Positions 43,691 to 53,201 of a stretch of DNA of 64,000 nucleotides are shown here, piece after piece. This DNA comes from Umezawaea endophytica (lineage in GTDB: Bacteria > Actinomycetota > Actinomycetes > Mycobacteriales > Pseudonocardiaceae), in contig NZ_JANYMP010000002.1 of assembly GCF_025061645.1 (NCBI RefSeq), positions 299,387-363,386 on the forward strand, written 5' to 3'. Every line of letters begins with the position of its first letter. Within the stretch, counting starts at the first letter, position 1. A program made the translations under genes and the position numbers. The notes below the pieces were generated by a model, which was given only the letters and a program-made list of their open reading frames with translations, did no database searches and was not told where the DNA came from.

Positions 43691-44571
43691 AGCGCCTCCT
43701 CCCGCCGGTTGAGCCGCAACGTGATCAGCAGCAGCCCCAGCGTGATCACGAACAGCACGAGGCTCAGCGCGGACGCGTAGCCGACGTTGCCGGTCAGGCC
43801 GGTGCCCGTCTGCTGGATCAGCATCACCAGCGACGTGTCCGCGCCACCGGGCCCGCCCGATCCACCGGACAGCAGGTAGATCTCGGAGAACACCCGGAAC
43901 CCGTTGACCGCCGACAGCGCCGCGACCAGCACCATCGTCGGCCGCAGCGCGGGCACGGTGACGGCGAAGAACCGCCGGATCGGCCCCGCGCCGTCGACCT
44001 GGGCGGCCTCGTGCAGGTCGGCAGGCACGTTCCCCAGCGCGGCCAGGTAGATGATCATGTAGTAGCCGAGGCCCTTCCACACCGTCACGAGCATCGCGCT
44101 GAACAGCAGCAGCCACTCGTCGGTCAGGAACGGCACCGGCCTGCTGACCCACCCCAGCGCCCGCAGCACGGTGTTGACCAGGCCCTGGCTGTCCAACAGC
44201 CACGTCCAGATCAGCCCCACCACGACCGCCGACGCGATCACCGGCGTGAAGAACGCGGTGCGGAAGAACGTGATGCCGGGCAGCTTCTTCTGCACCAGCA
44301 ACGCGATCAGCAGCGGCAGCACGACCAGCGGCGGCACGATGCACACGAGGTACAGCGAGCTGTTGCGCAGGGCCACCCAGAACTTCGGGTCGTCCAGCAT
44401 CCGCTGGAAGTTCGCGAACCCGGTGAACCGGCCGCCGCCGAGCGCGGTGGCGTTGGTGAACGCCAGCACGAGCATGTTCACGAACGGCACGAGGCTGAAC
44501 GTGATGACGACGGCCAGTCCGGGCAGCAGGAACAACCAGGGGGTGTAGGACCGGTGGTGGCCCACGCTCAC
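43687..44571 (-). CDS. Sugar ABC transporter permease (MalF type)
   Basis: A 294-residue membrane protein with six helices and the EAA loop LHEAAQVDGAGPIRRFFAVT. GTG 44571 overlaps the solute-binding protein stop by four bases (GTGA); a second GTG at 44565 is possible. It is coupled on both sides and forms the heterodimeric channel with the MalG-type partner. Confidence 0.93.
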   Translation of the reverse strand: MSVGHHRSYTPWLFLLPGLAVVITFSLVPFVNMLVLAFTNATALGGGRFTGFANFQRMLDDPKFWVALRNSSLYLVCIVPPLVVLPLLIALLVQKKLPGITFFRTAFFTPVIASAVVVGLIWTWLLDSQGLVNTVLRALGWVSRPVPFLTDEWLLLFSAMLVTVWKGLGYYMIIYLAALGNVPADLHEAAQVDGAGPIRRFFAVTVPALRPTMVLVAALSAVNGFRVFSEIYLLSGGSGGPGGADTSLVMLIQQTGTGLTGNVGYASALSLVLFVITLGLLLITLRLNRREEAL

Positions 44572-45842
44572 CCGAGCAGCCGGTCGCACTCGGCGACCGT
44601 GTCGTCCAGCGCCTGCTTCGAGGACTTCTTGCCCAGCATGGCGTCCGCGAGGTTCTGCCGCAGCGAGTCCTGCATCTGCTGGCTGAACTGCACGGGCGTG
44701 TAGTTCACCGAGTCGCCGAGCTGCTTGGCCGCCGCGACCCGCACCCTGGCCTCGTCGGTCCCGTCCTCGGTGGTGAAGTACGGGTCCTGCATGCCGCCCT
44801 TGGTGCTGGGGAAGATCGTCGCGATCTTGGAGAACGCGAGCTGGTTCCGCGCGTTCGTCACGAACCGGCCGAACGCCAGCGCGGTGGCCTTGTTCTTGCT
44901 GGAGTTCGGCACCGAGACGCCGTGGACGTACATGTTGGCCTTGCCGGTGTTCGTGATCGGCTTGGTGATGCCGATGTTCGCGTACAGCGACGGCGCGTCG
45001 GTCTTGAACTTGCCCAGGTCGTACGCCGATCCGGGCGTCAGCGCGGTCTGCTGCGCCATGAACTTCGCGCCGGACCCGGTGTAGTTCTGCGTCAACGCCT
45101 CCGCGACCAGCCCGCCCGCGTCGTACATCCGCTTGTACACGTCGACCAGCTCGACGCCCTTGGCCGAGTTGAAGGTGAACTTCGTGCCGTCGGCGTTCAT
45201 CATCTCCACGCCGTAGAGCCCGAAGTCGGCGATCGACGGCGTCTGGCCGAGCATCGCGACCCGCCGGTCGGTCTTCTGCGCCATCGCCAGCGCGGCGGTC
45301 TCCAGTTCGGCGAACGTCGTCGGCGGGCTGTCGGGATTGAGGCCTGCTTGCTGGAACAGCGCTTTGTTGTAGAACACCGGGCCGGTGTTCAGGTACCACG
45401 GGAAACCGTACGTACCTGATTTACCCGGAATGGCGTAAGCCGCCCACGCATTGTCGAGGTAGTCGTTCTTCGCGTCGCCCGCGGCCTGGTCGAGGTCGAC
45501 GAGCTGGCCCGCTTTGGCGAGCGGGAAGCTCAGGTCCGGCGGCACGTTGACCACGTCCGGCAGCGAGCCCGCTGACGCGTCGGCCAGTACCTTGGTGAGG
45601 TAGCCGTCGGCGGGCTGGTCGATCCACTTGACCGTCGTACCGGCGTGTTCTTGCTGGAAGGCGGCTATGACGCCCTCGACGTACTCCGTGTACTTGGGTT
45701 TCAGCGCCCAGGTCTGGAAGGTGATCTCGCCCTTGACCTCGCCGCCGACCGCACCTCCTTCCTGGCTCGTGCCGGACAGTCCGCAACCGGCGAGGGTCGC
45801 TGCCGCCAAGCCCATCAGGAATACGCGTCGAGTCGTCCGCAT
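44568..45842 (-). CDS. Sugar ABC transporter solute-binding lipoprotein
   Basis: A 424-residue extracellular binding protein of the family 1 sugar type. The signal peptide MRTTRRVFLMGLAAATLAGC ends in a lipobox with C20, so it is anchored in the membrane outer face. The mature part starts GEITFQTWALKPKYTEYVEG. ATG 45842 has GGAGG eight bases upstream. It is the first gene of the glycan operon. The downstream mannosidase suggests mannose-containing oligosaccharides as ligand. Confidence 0.93.
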   Translation of the reverse strand: MRTTRRVFLMGLAAATLAGCGLSGTSQEGGAVGGEVKGEITFQTWALKPKYTEYVEGVIAAFQQEHAGTTVKWIDQPADGYLTKVLADASAGSLPDVVNVPPDLSFPLAKAGQLVDLDQAAGDAKNDYLDNAWAAYAIPGKSGTYGFPWYLNTGPVFYNKALFQQAGLNPDSPPTTFAELETAALAMAQKTDRRVAMLGQTPSIADFGLYGVEMMNADGTKFTFNSAKGVELVDVYKRMYDAGGLVAEALTQNYTGSGAKFMAQQTALTPGSAYDLGKFKTDAPSLYANIGITKPITNTGKANMYVHGVSVPNSSKNKATALAFGRFVTNARNQLAFSKIATIFPSTKGGMQDPYFTTEDGTDEARVRVAAAKQLGDSVNYTPVQFSQQMQDSLRQNLADAMLGKKSSKQALDDTVAECDRLLG

Positions 45843-45871
45843 CAGGCGCACCTCCGTGTTGTCCCGACCGT

Positions 45872-45889
45872 AGCTAAACCGGTATAGCT
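45872..45889. promoter_or_regulatory. LacI-type operator
   Basis: AGCTAAACCGGTATAGCT is an 18-bp palindrome with one mismatched pair and a central CG, the LacI-family hallmark. It lies between the divergent LacI gene and the operon. On the operon strand, TATACC inside it could serve as a -10 box. Confidence 0.72.
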
Positions 45890-45934
45890 GGAGCTACCCT
45901 CAATCGATTCACTTGTCTACTTCCGGACAGGCTG

Positions 45935-46954
45935 GTGCGTGTGAAACGTCCGACGATCCGAGACATCGCCCTGCGCGCGGGCGTCTCGAAAGGCGCGGTC
46001 TCGCTCGCGCTCAACGGCAGGCCCGGTGTCTCGGAGGAGACCCGTCGGCGCATCCTTGGCGTGGCCGACGAGCTCCAGTGGCGGCCGAACAGCGCCGCAC
46101 GGGCCCTGTCCGCCGCGCGCGCCGACTCGGTCGGCCTGGTGCTCGCCCGGCCCGCCCGCACCCTCGGCGTCGAGTCGTTCTTCTTCCAGCTCATCTCCGG
46201 CCTCCAGGCCGAGCTGTCGACCCGGTCGGTGGCGCTGATGTTCCAGGTCGTGGAGGACCAGGCGGCGGAGATCGAGCTGTACCGGCGGTGGTCGTCCGAG
46301 CAGCGCGTCGACGGTGTGTTCCTGGTCGACCTGCGGGTGGACGACCAGCGGATCGACCTCGTGGAACGGCTGCGGATGCCCGCCGTCGTCATCGGCGGCC
46401 CCGGCCACCACGGCGGTCTCGCCAGCGTGTGGGCCGACGACGCCGCGGCGATGGTGTCGATCATCGAGCACCTGGGGGCGCTGGGGCACCGGCGGATCGC
46501 ACGGGTGGCGGGCCTGCCCGGACTGCTGCACACCGAGCGCCGCACGACCGCGTTCCACGAGGCCGCCGCCGCGTGGGGCATCACGGCCGCCGAGTGCGTC
46601 GCCACCGACTACACCGACGAGCAGGGCGCGAGCGCCACCCGCGACCTGCTGACCGGCCGCACACCGCCGACCGCGATCGTCTACGACAACGACGTGATGG
46701 CCGTGGCGGGCGCCGGGGTCGCGGCCGAACTCGGGGTCGCGGTGCCGGACGACGTGTCGCTGGTGGCGTGGGACGACTCGCCGCTGTGCCGCCTGCTGCA
46801 CCCGCCGCTGACGGCGTTGGCGCGCGACACGTTCGCGTTCGGTGAGCGCGCCGCGAAGACCCTGCTCACCGTGCTGGACGGCGAGCCGCCCGCGGACGTC
46901 GAGGACCAGGTGCCGGTGCTGGTCCCGCGGGGCAGCACCGGCCCGCCGCGCTAG
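45935..46954 (+). CDS. LacI family transcriptional regulator
   Basis: A 339-residue repressor. The helix-turn-helix is TIRDIALRAGVSKGAVSLAL, with the hinge helix near NSAARALS. The periplasmic-binding-like ligand domain follows and ends DVSLVAWDDSPLCRLLHPPL. GTG 45935 or 45941 is the start, with GGACAGG just upstream. It is divergent from the glycan operon and probably represses it until a mannose-type sugar binds. Its stop shares CTAG with the convergent hydrolase gene. Confidence 0.93.
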   Translation: MRVKRPTIRDIALRAGVSKGAVSLALNGRPGVSEETRRRILGVADELQWRPNSAARALSAARADSVGLVLARPARTLGVESFFFQLISGLQAELSTRSVALMFQVVEDQAAEIELYRRWSSEQRVDGVFLVDLRVDDQRIDLVERLRMPAVVIGGPGHHGGLASVWADDAAAMVSIIEHLGALGHRRIARVAGLPGLLHTERRTTAFHEAAAAWGITAAECVATDYTDEQGASATRDLLTGRTPPTAIVYDNDVMAVAGAGVAAELGVAVPDDVSLVAWDDSPLCRLLHPPLTALARDTFAFGERAAKTLLTVLDGEPPADVEDQVPVLVPRGSTGPPR

Positions 46955-47748
46955 TCCAGGTCGTCCACGAACGCGGCCAGCAGCTCGGCGAACGCCTCGG
47001 GCGCCTCCTCGTGTGGCGCGTGCCCGACGCCGTCGAGCACCTGCACGTCACCGCGCCACAGCGTCGGGATGTCCAGGCCCCGCAGGTACTCCAGCGACAC
47101 GAGCTGCTCCTCGCCGCCGTGCAGCACGGCGAGCGGACGCTTGAGCCCCGCCACGATCGCCGCCTCGTCGGAGATGGCGCCCGACCCGATGGCGGCGCCG
47201 ATGCCCTCCCGCGACGCGGGGTCGGTCGCCAGGATGTCCGCGATGAACCCGTGCAGCGGCAGCGCGGAACCGGGCGCGACGAAGCTCGCCGCGTACGCCG
47301 CCGCGTCCTCCTCGCCCACCTCGCGGGAGAACCCGACGCCCATCGCGGGGTTCGACAGGAACGCCGACGGCACCGCGGCCGGGCTCGGCAGCGGCGGCGT
47401 GCCGAAGATCGCGAACCCGGCCGCGTCAGGAAGCTGGGGCTCGGCCTCCAGGACGATGTGCCCGCCCAGGCTCCAGCCGACGAACACCGCGTCCGGGACG
47501 TCCAGCACGTCGGCGAACCCGCTCACGGCGGCCGTGAAGGTCGCCATCGAGTAGCCGCCGTCCGGGCTCTGCGAGCCCCCGTGACCCGGCAGGTCCAGCG
47601 CCAGGCAGCGGAAGCGCTTGCCGAACGGCCCGTCCAGCAGCGGCTGCCACGTCCTGGACGACGACGAGTTCCCGTGCACCAGCACGACCGGTCTCCCGGT
47701 GCCCGTGCTCTGCCGGTGGGCGATCTCCAGCCCGTTCACGACGACCAT
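46951..47748 (-). CDS. Alpha/beta hydrolase
   Basis: A 265-residue hydrolase with the canonical fold: oxyanion region VLVHGNSSSSRTWQPL, nucleophile elbow GWSLGG and catalytic histidine in GVGHAPHEE. It is cytoplasmic. It starts seven bases after the threonine synthase stop, so it is in the same operon, although no metabolic link is obvious. The substrate is unknown. Confidence 0.88.
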   Translation of the reverse strand: MVVVNGLEIAHRQSTGTGRPVVLVHGNSSSSRTWQPLLDGPFGKRFRCLALDLPGHGGSQSPDGGYSMATFTAAVSGFADVLDVPDAVFVGWSLGGHIVLEAEPQLPDAAGFAIFGTPPLPSPAAVPSAFLSNPAMGVGFSREVGEEDAAAYAASFVAPGSALPLHGFIADILATDPASREGIGAAIGSGAISDEAAIVAGLKRPLAVLHGGEEQLVSLEYLRGLDIPTLWRGDVQVLDGVGHAPHEEAPEAFAELLAAFVDDLD

Positions 47749-47755
47749 GAGTCTC

Positions 47756-48973
47756 CTAGCGCGGTAGCTTCTCGCCGATCTCCAACGTGGGCACGGAGAC
47801 GGTAACCGTGTCCGGGTACTTGATGCCCGCCCCGGTGTTGAGGACCACGACCTCCTCGTCCTCGGCGAGCCACCCCTCCTTGCGCAGCAGCCGAACGGCC
47901 GCGAACGCCGCGGCGCCCTCCGGGCAGACGAACGCGCCTTCGAGCCGCGCGCACAGCTCCTGGGCCGCCAGCAGCGCCTCGTCGTCCACCGCGATGGCCG
48001 TGCCGCCCGTCTCGTACAGGGCGTCGAGGATCAGGAAGTCCCCGAGCGCCTTCGGCACGTTGATGCCGAACGCCACGGTCTTCGAGTCCGGCCACGGCTC
48101 CGCGGTCCGCTCGCCCGCCTCGAACGCCTTCACGATCGGCGCGCACCCGGTGGCCTGCACCGCGACCAGCCGCGGCAGCTTCCCGGTGATCCAGCCGAGC
48201 TCGCGCATCTCCAGCAGCGCCTTGTGGATGCCGATCAGTCCCACGCCGCCGCCGGTCGGGTAGAGGATCACGTCCGGGCAGCGCCAGCCCAACTGCTCGA
48301 CGATCTCGTAGCCCATGGTCTTCTTGCCCTCGATGCGGTAGGGCTCCTTCAACGTCGAGGTGTCGAACAGCTCACCGTCCGAAGAGGACACCAGCTCGCT
48401 GATCATCTTCCCGGCGTCGCCGATGAGGCCGTTGACCAGGTAGAGGTCCGCGCCGCTGACCGCGCACTCGGCACGGGTGATCTCCGGCGCGTCCACGGGC
48501 ATCGCGACCACGCTCCGCAGGCTGGCGCGAGCCGCGTACAGCGCCCACGCCGCGCCCGCGTTCCCGTTGGTCGGCATTGCGATGGTGCTCGCGCCCAATT
48601 CCGCAGCCCGTGAGACGCCGACGGCCGCGCCGCGGGCCTTGAACGACCCGGTGGGCACCAGGCCCTCGTCCTTCATCAGCAGCCCCGGCACGCCGAGCGC
48701 CTCGCCGAGCCGGGGGAGCGGCAGCAGCGGCGTCATGCCCTCGCCCAGGCTGACCACGTTCGCCTCGTCCCGCACCGGCAGCACCTCGTGGTACCGCCAC
48801 AGCGTCGGTGGCCTGCCCGCCAGGTCAGCGGGGGTGACGGTCTCGCGCACGGCCGCCAGGTCGTACCGGGCCAGCAGAGGTGAGCCGCAGTCGCACAGGT
48901 TCGCGAGCACGTCGGCGTCGTGGCGGCGGTGGCAGCGGGCGCAGTCCAGGTGCGTCAACCGGCTGTAGGTCAT
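47756..48973 (-). CDS. thrC: Threonine synthase
   Basis: A 405-residue PLP enzyme converting O-phosphohomoserine to threonine. The N-terminal zinc-ribbon-like part has CARCHRRH and LCDCGSPLLARYD. The PLP lysine is in PTGSFKARG, and the glycine-rich phosphate loop is PTGGGVGLIG. ATG 48973 is used; TTG 48985 would add four residues. A second threonine synthase may exist elsewhere, because this paralogue is not next to hom/thrB; some relatives are broader PLP lyases. Confidence 0.88.
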   Translation of the reverse strand: MTYSRLTHLDCARCHRRHDADVLANLCDCGSPLLARYDLAAVRETVTPADLAGRPPTLWRYHEVLPVRDEANVVSLGEGMTPLLPLPRLGEALGVPGLLMKDEGLVPTGSFKARGAAVGVSRAAELGASTIAMPTNGNAGAAWALYAARASLRSVVAMPVDAPEITRAECAVSGADLYLVNGLIGDAGKMISELVSSSDGELFDTSTLKEPYRIEGKKTMGYEIVEQLGWRCPDVILYPTGGGVGLIGIHKALLEMRELGWITGKLPRLVAVQATGCAPIVKAFEAGERTAEPWPDSKTVAFGINVPKALGDFLILDALYETGGTAIAVDDEALLAAQELCARLEGAFVCPEGAAAFAAVRLLRKEGWLAEDEEVVVLNTGAGIKYPDTVTVSVPTLEIGEKLPR

Positions 48974-49096
48974 TCCGCCAGCCAACCAGAAGAGGGGTGG
49001 TCCCGTCGGTCACGTCGAGGTCAACGGGGCTGGTGAGGGCCCGGACCAGGTCGACGTCGACCGGTACCGCCACCGGTCGGGAGTGGTGCCGCTGGA

Positions 49097-49139
49097 ACCG
49101 TTCTTGGACGCTTTCGCGCCCGAAGAGCCCAAGAACGGT
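49097..49139. terminator. Terminator after the LysR gene
   Basis: ACCGTTCTTGG pairs with CCAAGAACGGT (11 bp) around a partly paired 21-base loop. It begins seven bases past the LysR stop. Confidence 0.75.
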
Positions 49140-49145
49140 CCCGTG

Positions 49146-50051
49146 TCATGCAGGTGTGGCCACCTGTTCGCTGACCACCTGGGCCGCGGCGGAGACCAGC
49201 GCGGTCACCGACGGGTTGCCCGAGTTGTCCTGGCGCCACGCGAACTGCGTGTACACCCGGAACGGGGGGACCCAGGGCAGCCTGCGCAGCCTGCCGTCCG
49301 CCAGCTCGGCCGCGACCGTGACCTCGGGGACGAGAGAGATCCCCAGGCCGGAGGCGACCGCGCGCTTGGCGGCGTCTATCGAGTCGAGCGCCAGCACCGG
49401 CGATCTCGACTCGCTGTCGTGCAACCCCAGTGCCTGCTCGAACTGTTCGTAGTAGCTGGCGCCGTTCTCAGCTCTGACCAGCGTGCTGCCGCGCAGTTCG
49501 TCCTCGGTGATCACCGACCGCCTGGTGAGGGCGTGCGTCGGTCCGCTGACCATGACCAGCGGCTCGGGGCAGAGCACCGTCGACTCGAGTCCCTCGCGGG
49601 GCTCGATCGGGCCGATGAAGAACGCGCAGTCGAGGCGTCCTTCCCGGACCGACGACAGGTTCGACTGCGTGTTCCGCGAGTGCAGCGAGATCTGGACGCT
49701 CGGATAGCGCCAGCACATGTACTCGATGAGGGGTAACAGCCGGTAGTCGGTCAAACTCTGTGCGCTGCCGATGACCAGCTTGCCGTGCGGCTCGCCGTTC
49801 ATCGTGATGGCTTTTCTGGCCTTGTCGGTAAGGGTGATGATGTTGCGTGCGAAGGGCAGTAGCTCAACGCCCGCGGACGTCATCTGGATGCCTCGCGGAA
49901 GACGTCGGAACAGCGAAACCCCGAGCGTCTCCTCGAGTGCCTTGATACGGGTAGTGATCGTGGGCTGCGAGCAATTCAGAGTGGCGGCGGCCTTCGTAAA
50001 ACTTCCCGTTTGAACCACAGTTGTGAACGCCAAAAGCTGACGCGTCTCCAT
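49146..50051 (-). CDS. LysR family transcriptional regulator
   Basis: A 301-residue regulator. The helix-turn-helix is METRQLLAFTTVVQTGSFTK, then AAATLNCSQPTITTRIKALE, and the substrate-binding domain follows from about residue 90. ATG 50051 has GGGGAG four bases upstream. LysR genes usually face their target, but the opposite strand here has no convincing gene for almost 900 bases. Its GC content is a little lower than that of its neighbours. Confidence 0.9.
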   Translation of the reverse strand: METRQLLAFTTVVQTGSFTKAAATLNCSQPTITTRIKALEETLGVSLFRRLPRGIQMTSAGVELLPFARNIITLTDKARKAITMNGEPHGKLVIGSAQSLTDYRLLPLIEYMCWRYPSVQISLHSRNTQSNLSSVREGRLDCAFFIGPIEPREGLESTVLCPEPLVMVSGPTHALTRRSVITEDELRGSTLVRAENGASYYEQFEQALGLHDSESRSPVLALDSIDAAKRAVASGLGISLVPEVTVAAELADGRLRRLPWVPPFRVYTQFAWRQDNSGNPSVTALVSAAAQVVSEQVATPA

Positions 50052-50939
50052 GGAGCTCCCCAACGGTGCGTAAACAGAGTGATCCACGAACGCCGGGGTA
50101 GGACGGCGTCGTGGGGACCGGTGCGTTGGCGACAGTTGACCTGGCCGCGGGTAGGGGCGGTCAGGTCGGCTGGGGTGTCAACATCGCCGGGCGACCGTGC
50201 TGGGTGCCGAAAAGAACTGGTAGAACCACATCGGTGCCGAGCGGTAGGGCCTGGCGTCGAGGTGGGTGGTGGGAGCGGGCGGGAGCACGCGGTGGGTCGG
50301 GGGCAGCGGCGGAATGGATCTCATCGGGTCATCGACACCTTGTCTGGTAGGTGGTTGAAAAGCTCGATGACATTGTCTCGCTCGTTTCTTGCGTCCCGTT
50401 ACCGGTTGCGTCCGCTACTGGTCCCCCCAGAACGTCCGGCAACTTTCATCAGGTGAGCAAGGTGGTCCCAGGCTCGCGCGTTACGCTACCTGACCTGCAC
50501 ACGAATGGACTACGGCGAGTGGAGTCATCTCAACAAGTGAAAGTTTTCCATGAGGCGCTACTCCGGTTGGCCTCTATTCACTCGTTGTGCGTAACCCCCC
50601 TAGGTTTCGGTCGCGGTCGGTGAGTATCGACTACGGCAGTAGTGAAGCTCGGGCAACTGTAGGTAACCGGAGCGTCCCGTGTATGGCTTCGGAGAGTGAA
50701 CGGATGTGATTGCCACTCGAATGGCCTAACGTTCTGCTGAACCGGCTAGTACCGGATGATCCGGTCGGTCCTGCGCCGTGGGCTGTCCGCACGCGCGGCT
50801 ACTCCGGAGAGCGCTCTCACGTGTGCTCCGATTTTCCGTGGTCAGCGATCTGGAGACCCCCGAACGGCCCAACACCGCGTTCGGGCGCCGCGACCACCTG
50901 TCCGACGCCGGCGCGGGCCGGTCGGTTCCCGACGTCCGG
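50052..50939. other. Long stretch without a convincing gene
   Basis: 888 bases with only short frames lacking good starts, codon bias or recognisable products. The part from about 50350 to 50760 is A/T-richer than its surroundings. It may hold the LysR promoter, a small RNA or a decayed target gene. I see no terminator, tRNA or repeat in it. Confidence 0.6.
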
Positions 50940-51509
50940 CTAGTGGTGCCCTGTGGTCGTGGCGAACACGCAGCCGTCGACCCCGGCGGGCTCCTCGACG
51001 GCGTCGGTGCCCTCGACGGGCTCGCACCACAGGTGCCGCAGGCCGAGTTCGCCGGTGCCCAGCTCCTCGGACGTGACGGCGAACCCGTCACCGAAGCCGA
51101 AGTCGGGGTTCTCGGTCAGCGTCCCGTCGGCCAGGCCCGCCTTCCAGAACTCCTGGAGCGACCGCACGCCGCCCGGCTTGAACAGGACGAGGCCGACCTT
51201 CTGGAACGGCGGCACGGCGCAGGTCGCCCACGACTCCACGAACGGCTCGTACAGCCTCGCCCGGTCGGCGCCGAGGTAGGCGGCGAACTCGGGCATGGTC
51301 GCGGTCCGGGCGTCGGAGCACTGGCCGCCGCTGGCGTCCCTGGTCCACGCGACGACGTCTTCGAGGGTGCTGAACGGGCCCGCGGGCGCGATCACCCGCG
51401 AGGTGGTCGGGTGGTGCCCGGAGTGGGGGTCGGCGGTCGGGTCGAAGGGCGTGCACGCCGCCAGCAGGGCCAAACCGGTCAACGCCGCGGCCACCGCGCG
51501 AACAGCCAT
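50940..51509 (-). CDS. Hypothetical lipoprotein
   Basis: A 189-residue exported protein. The signal peptide MAVRAVAAALTGLALLAAC carries a lipobox with C19. The mature part has four further cysteines (QCSDARTA, WATCAVPPF, HLWCEPVEG, GVDGCVFAT), likely two disulfides. ATG 51509 has GAGG six bases upstream. It is divergent from tig. The function is unknown. Confidence 0.8.
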   Translation of the reverse strand: MAVRAVAAALTGLALLAACTPFDPTADPHSGHHPTTSRVIAPAGPFSTLEDVVAWTRDASGGQCSDARTATMPEFAAYLGADRARLYEPFVESWATCAVPPFQKVGLVLFKPGGVRSLQEFWKAGLADGTLTENPDFGFGDGFAVTSEELGTGELGLRHLWCEPVEGTDAVEEPAGVDGCVFATTTGHH

Positions 51510-51691
51510 CCGCCACCTCGCATTGGTCCAGACCCATCACGGTAGGGCTTCCCGACCGCGGCGGATAGGGGGCCAGCGCACCCCGGCAGGTCGGCGCGGC
51601 GGGCCGCTCACCTAGACTCGACGGGAATCCCGACGCCTGTCGTGGTGTTTCGGGCTGTTCCGCACGTCATGTTCGTTACGAGGAGACCACG

Positions 51692-53050
51692 TTGAAGAGC
51701 ACCGTCGAGCAGCTGAGCCCGACGCGGGTCCGGATCAACGTCGAGGTGCCGTTCGACGAGCTCAAGCCGGACTTCGACCGCGCTTACCGCAAGCTCGCCA
51801 AGCAGGTGCGCATCCCCGGCTTCCGCCCCGGCAAGGCACCCGCGCGCGTCCTGGAGAGCCGCATCGGCCGCGGCGCCGTACTGGACGAGGTCGTCCAGGA
51901 GGCCATCCCCGCCAAGTACCTGGAAGCCGTGAACAGCGGTGAGGTGCGCACCCTCGGCCGTCCCGAGTTCGAGGTCACGAACATCGCCGACGGCGACTCC
52001 CTCGCGTTCAGCGCCGAGGTCGACATCCGTCCCGAGATCACCGTGCCCGCGTTCGGCGAGCTGTCGGTGAGCGTCGAGGACCAGGAGGTCGAGGAGTCGG
52101 ACGTCGACACCCAGCTCGACGAGCTGCGCGCCCGCTTCGGCACCCTGACCGGCGTCAAGCGCGAAGCGGCCGAGGGCGACTTCGTCGTCGTCGACCTGTC
52201 CGCGACCGTGGACGGCGAGGAGGTCGAGGAGGCCAAGACCGCGGGCCTGTCCTACGAGATCGGCTCCGGCCAGCTCGTCGAGGGCATCGACGACGCCCTG
52301 ATCGGCGCGTCCGAGGGCGAGACCAAGACGTTCACCACGACGCTCGTCGCCGGTGAGCACTCCGGCCGCGAGGCCGAGGTCAGCGTCGTGCTCAACAGCG
52401 TCAAGGAGCGCCAGCTCCCCGAGCTGGACGACGAGTTCGCGCAGCTCGCCAGCGAGTTCGACACGCTGGACGAGCTGAAGGGCGACCTGCGCACCCGCCT
52501 CGGCCGCGTGAAGAAGATGCAGCAGGGCGTCGAGGCCCGCGACAAGGTCCTCGAGGCGCTGCTCGCGACCACCGAGGTCCCGCTGCCCGAGGCCGTCGTC
52601 CAGGGTGAGGTCGACGCGCGCAAGCACGACGCCGTGCACTCGTTCGACCACGACGAGGCGCGCTTCGCCGAGTGGCTGACCGAGCAGGGCCAGACCCAGG
52701 AGGAGTTCGACACCGAGGTGCGCACCGCGGCCGAGCAGGCCGTGAAGACGCAGCTCGTGCTCGACTCGATCGCCGACGCCGAGGAGATCAGCGTCACCGA
52801 CGCCGAGCTCACCGAGCGGATCATCTACCAGGCCCAGCGCTTCGGCATCAGCCCGGACGAGTACGTCAAGCGCGCGCAGCAGTCCGGCCAGCTCGGCGCG
52901 ATCTTCGCCGACGTCCGCCGCGGCAAGGCCCTCGCCGCCGTCGTCCGCCAGGCGACTGTGACCGACGCCACCGGCAACACGCTGGACCTGGACGAGCTGT
53001 TCGGCGAGTCCAAGTCGGACGCCTCCACTGAGGAATCCGCCGAGCAGTAA
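51692..53050 (+). CDS. tig: Trigger factor
   Basis: A 452-residue ribosome-bound chaperone and peptidyl-prolyl isomerase. The ribosome-docking signature is in [15 protein letters not shown]. The FKBP-like PPIase domain spans about 150-240 ([17 protein letters not shown]), and the C-terminal helical arms fill the rest with an acidic tail. The start is TTG 51692 with GAGGAG six bases upstream. It precedes clpP1-clpP2-clpX, a very common order. A terminator follows, so clpP1 has its own promoter. Confidence 0.97.
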   Translation: MKSTVEQLSPTRVRINVEVPFDELKPDFDRAYRKLAKQVRIPGFRPGKAPARVLESRIGRGAVLDEVVQEAIPAKYLEAVNSGEVRTLGRPEFEVTNIADGDSLAFSAEVDIRPEITVPAFGELSVSVEDQEVEESDVDTQLDELRARFGTLTGVKREAAEGDFVVVDLSATVDGEEVEEAKTAGLSYEIGSGQLVEGIDDALIGASEGETKTFTTTLVAGEHSGREAEVSVVLNSVKERQLPELDDEFAQLASEFDTLDELKGDLRTRLGRVKKMQQGVEARDKVLEALLATTEVPLPEAVVQGEVDARKHDAVHSFDHDEARFAEWLTEQGQTQEEFDTEVRTAAEQAVKTQLVLDSIADAEEISVTDAELTERIIYQAQRFGISPDEYVKRAQQSGQLGAIFADVRRGKALAAVVRQATVTDATGNTLDLDELFGESKSDASTEESAEQ

Positions 53051-53064
53051 AGCCCTGAGCGAAA

Positions 53065-53096
53065 ACGGGCGGTGTCGGGAAGTTGACACCGCCCGT
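53065..53096 (+). terminator. tig terminator
   Basis: ACGGGCGGTGTC and its complement form a 12-bp stem with an 8-base loop, followed by CTTCGTT, 15 bases behind the tig stop. Confidence 0.85.
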
Positions 53097-53201
53097 CTTC
53101 GTTAAGGTCGCTCGTAGGGATTCCGGCAGACGGGATCAGATACAGAGTCAAGCCACGGCGGAGCAGTCCTCCCCGTTCCTCCTGGAGTAAGGCAGGCAGA
53201 C

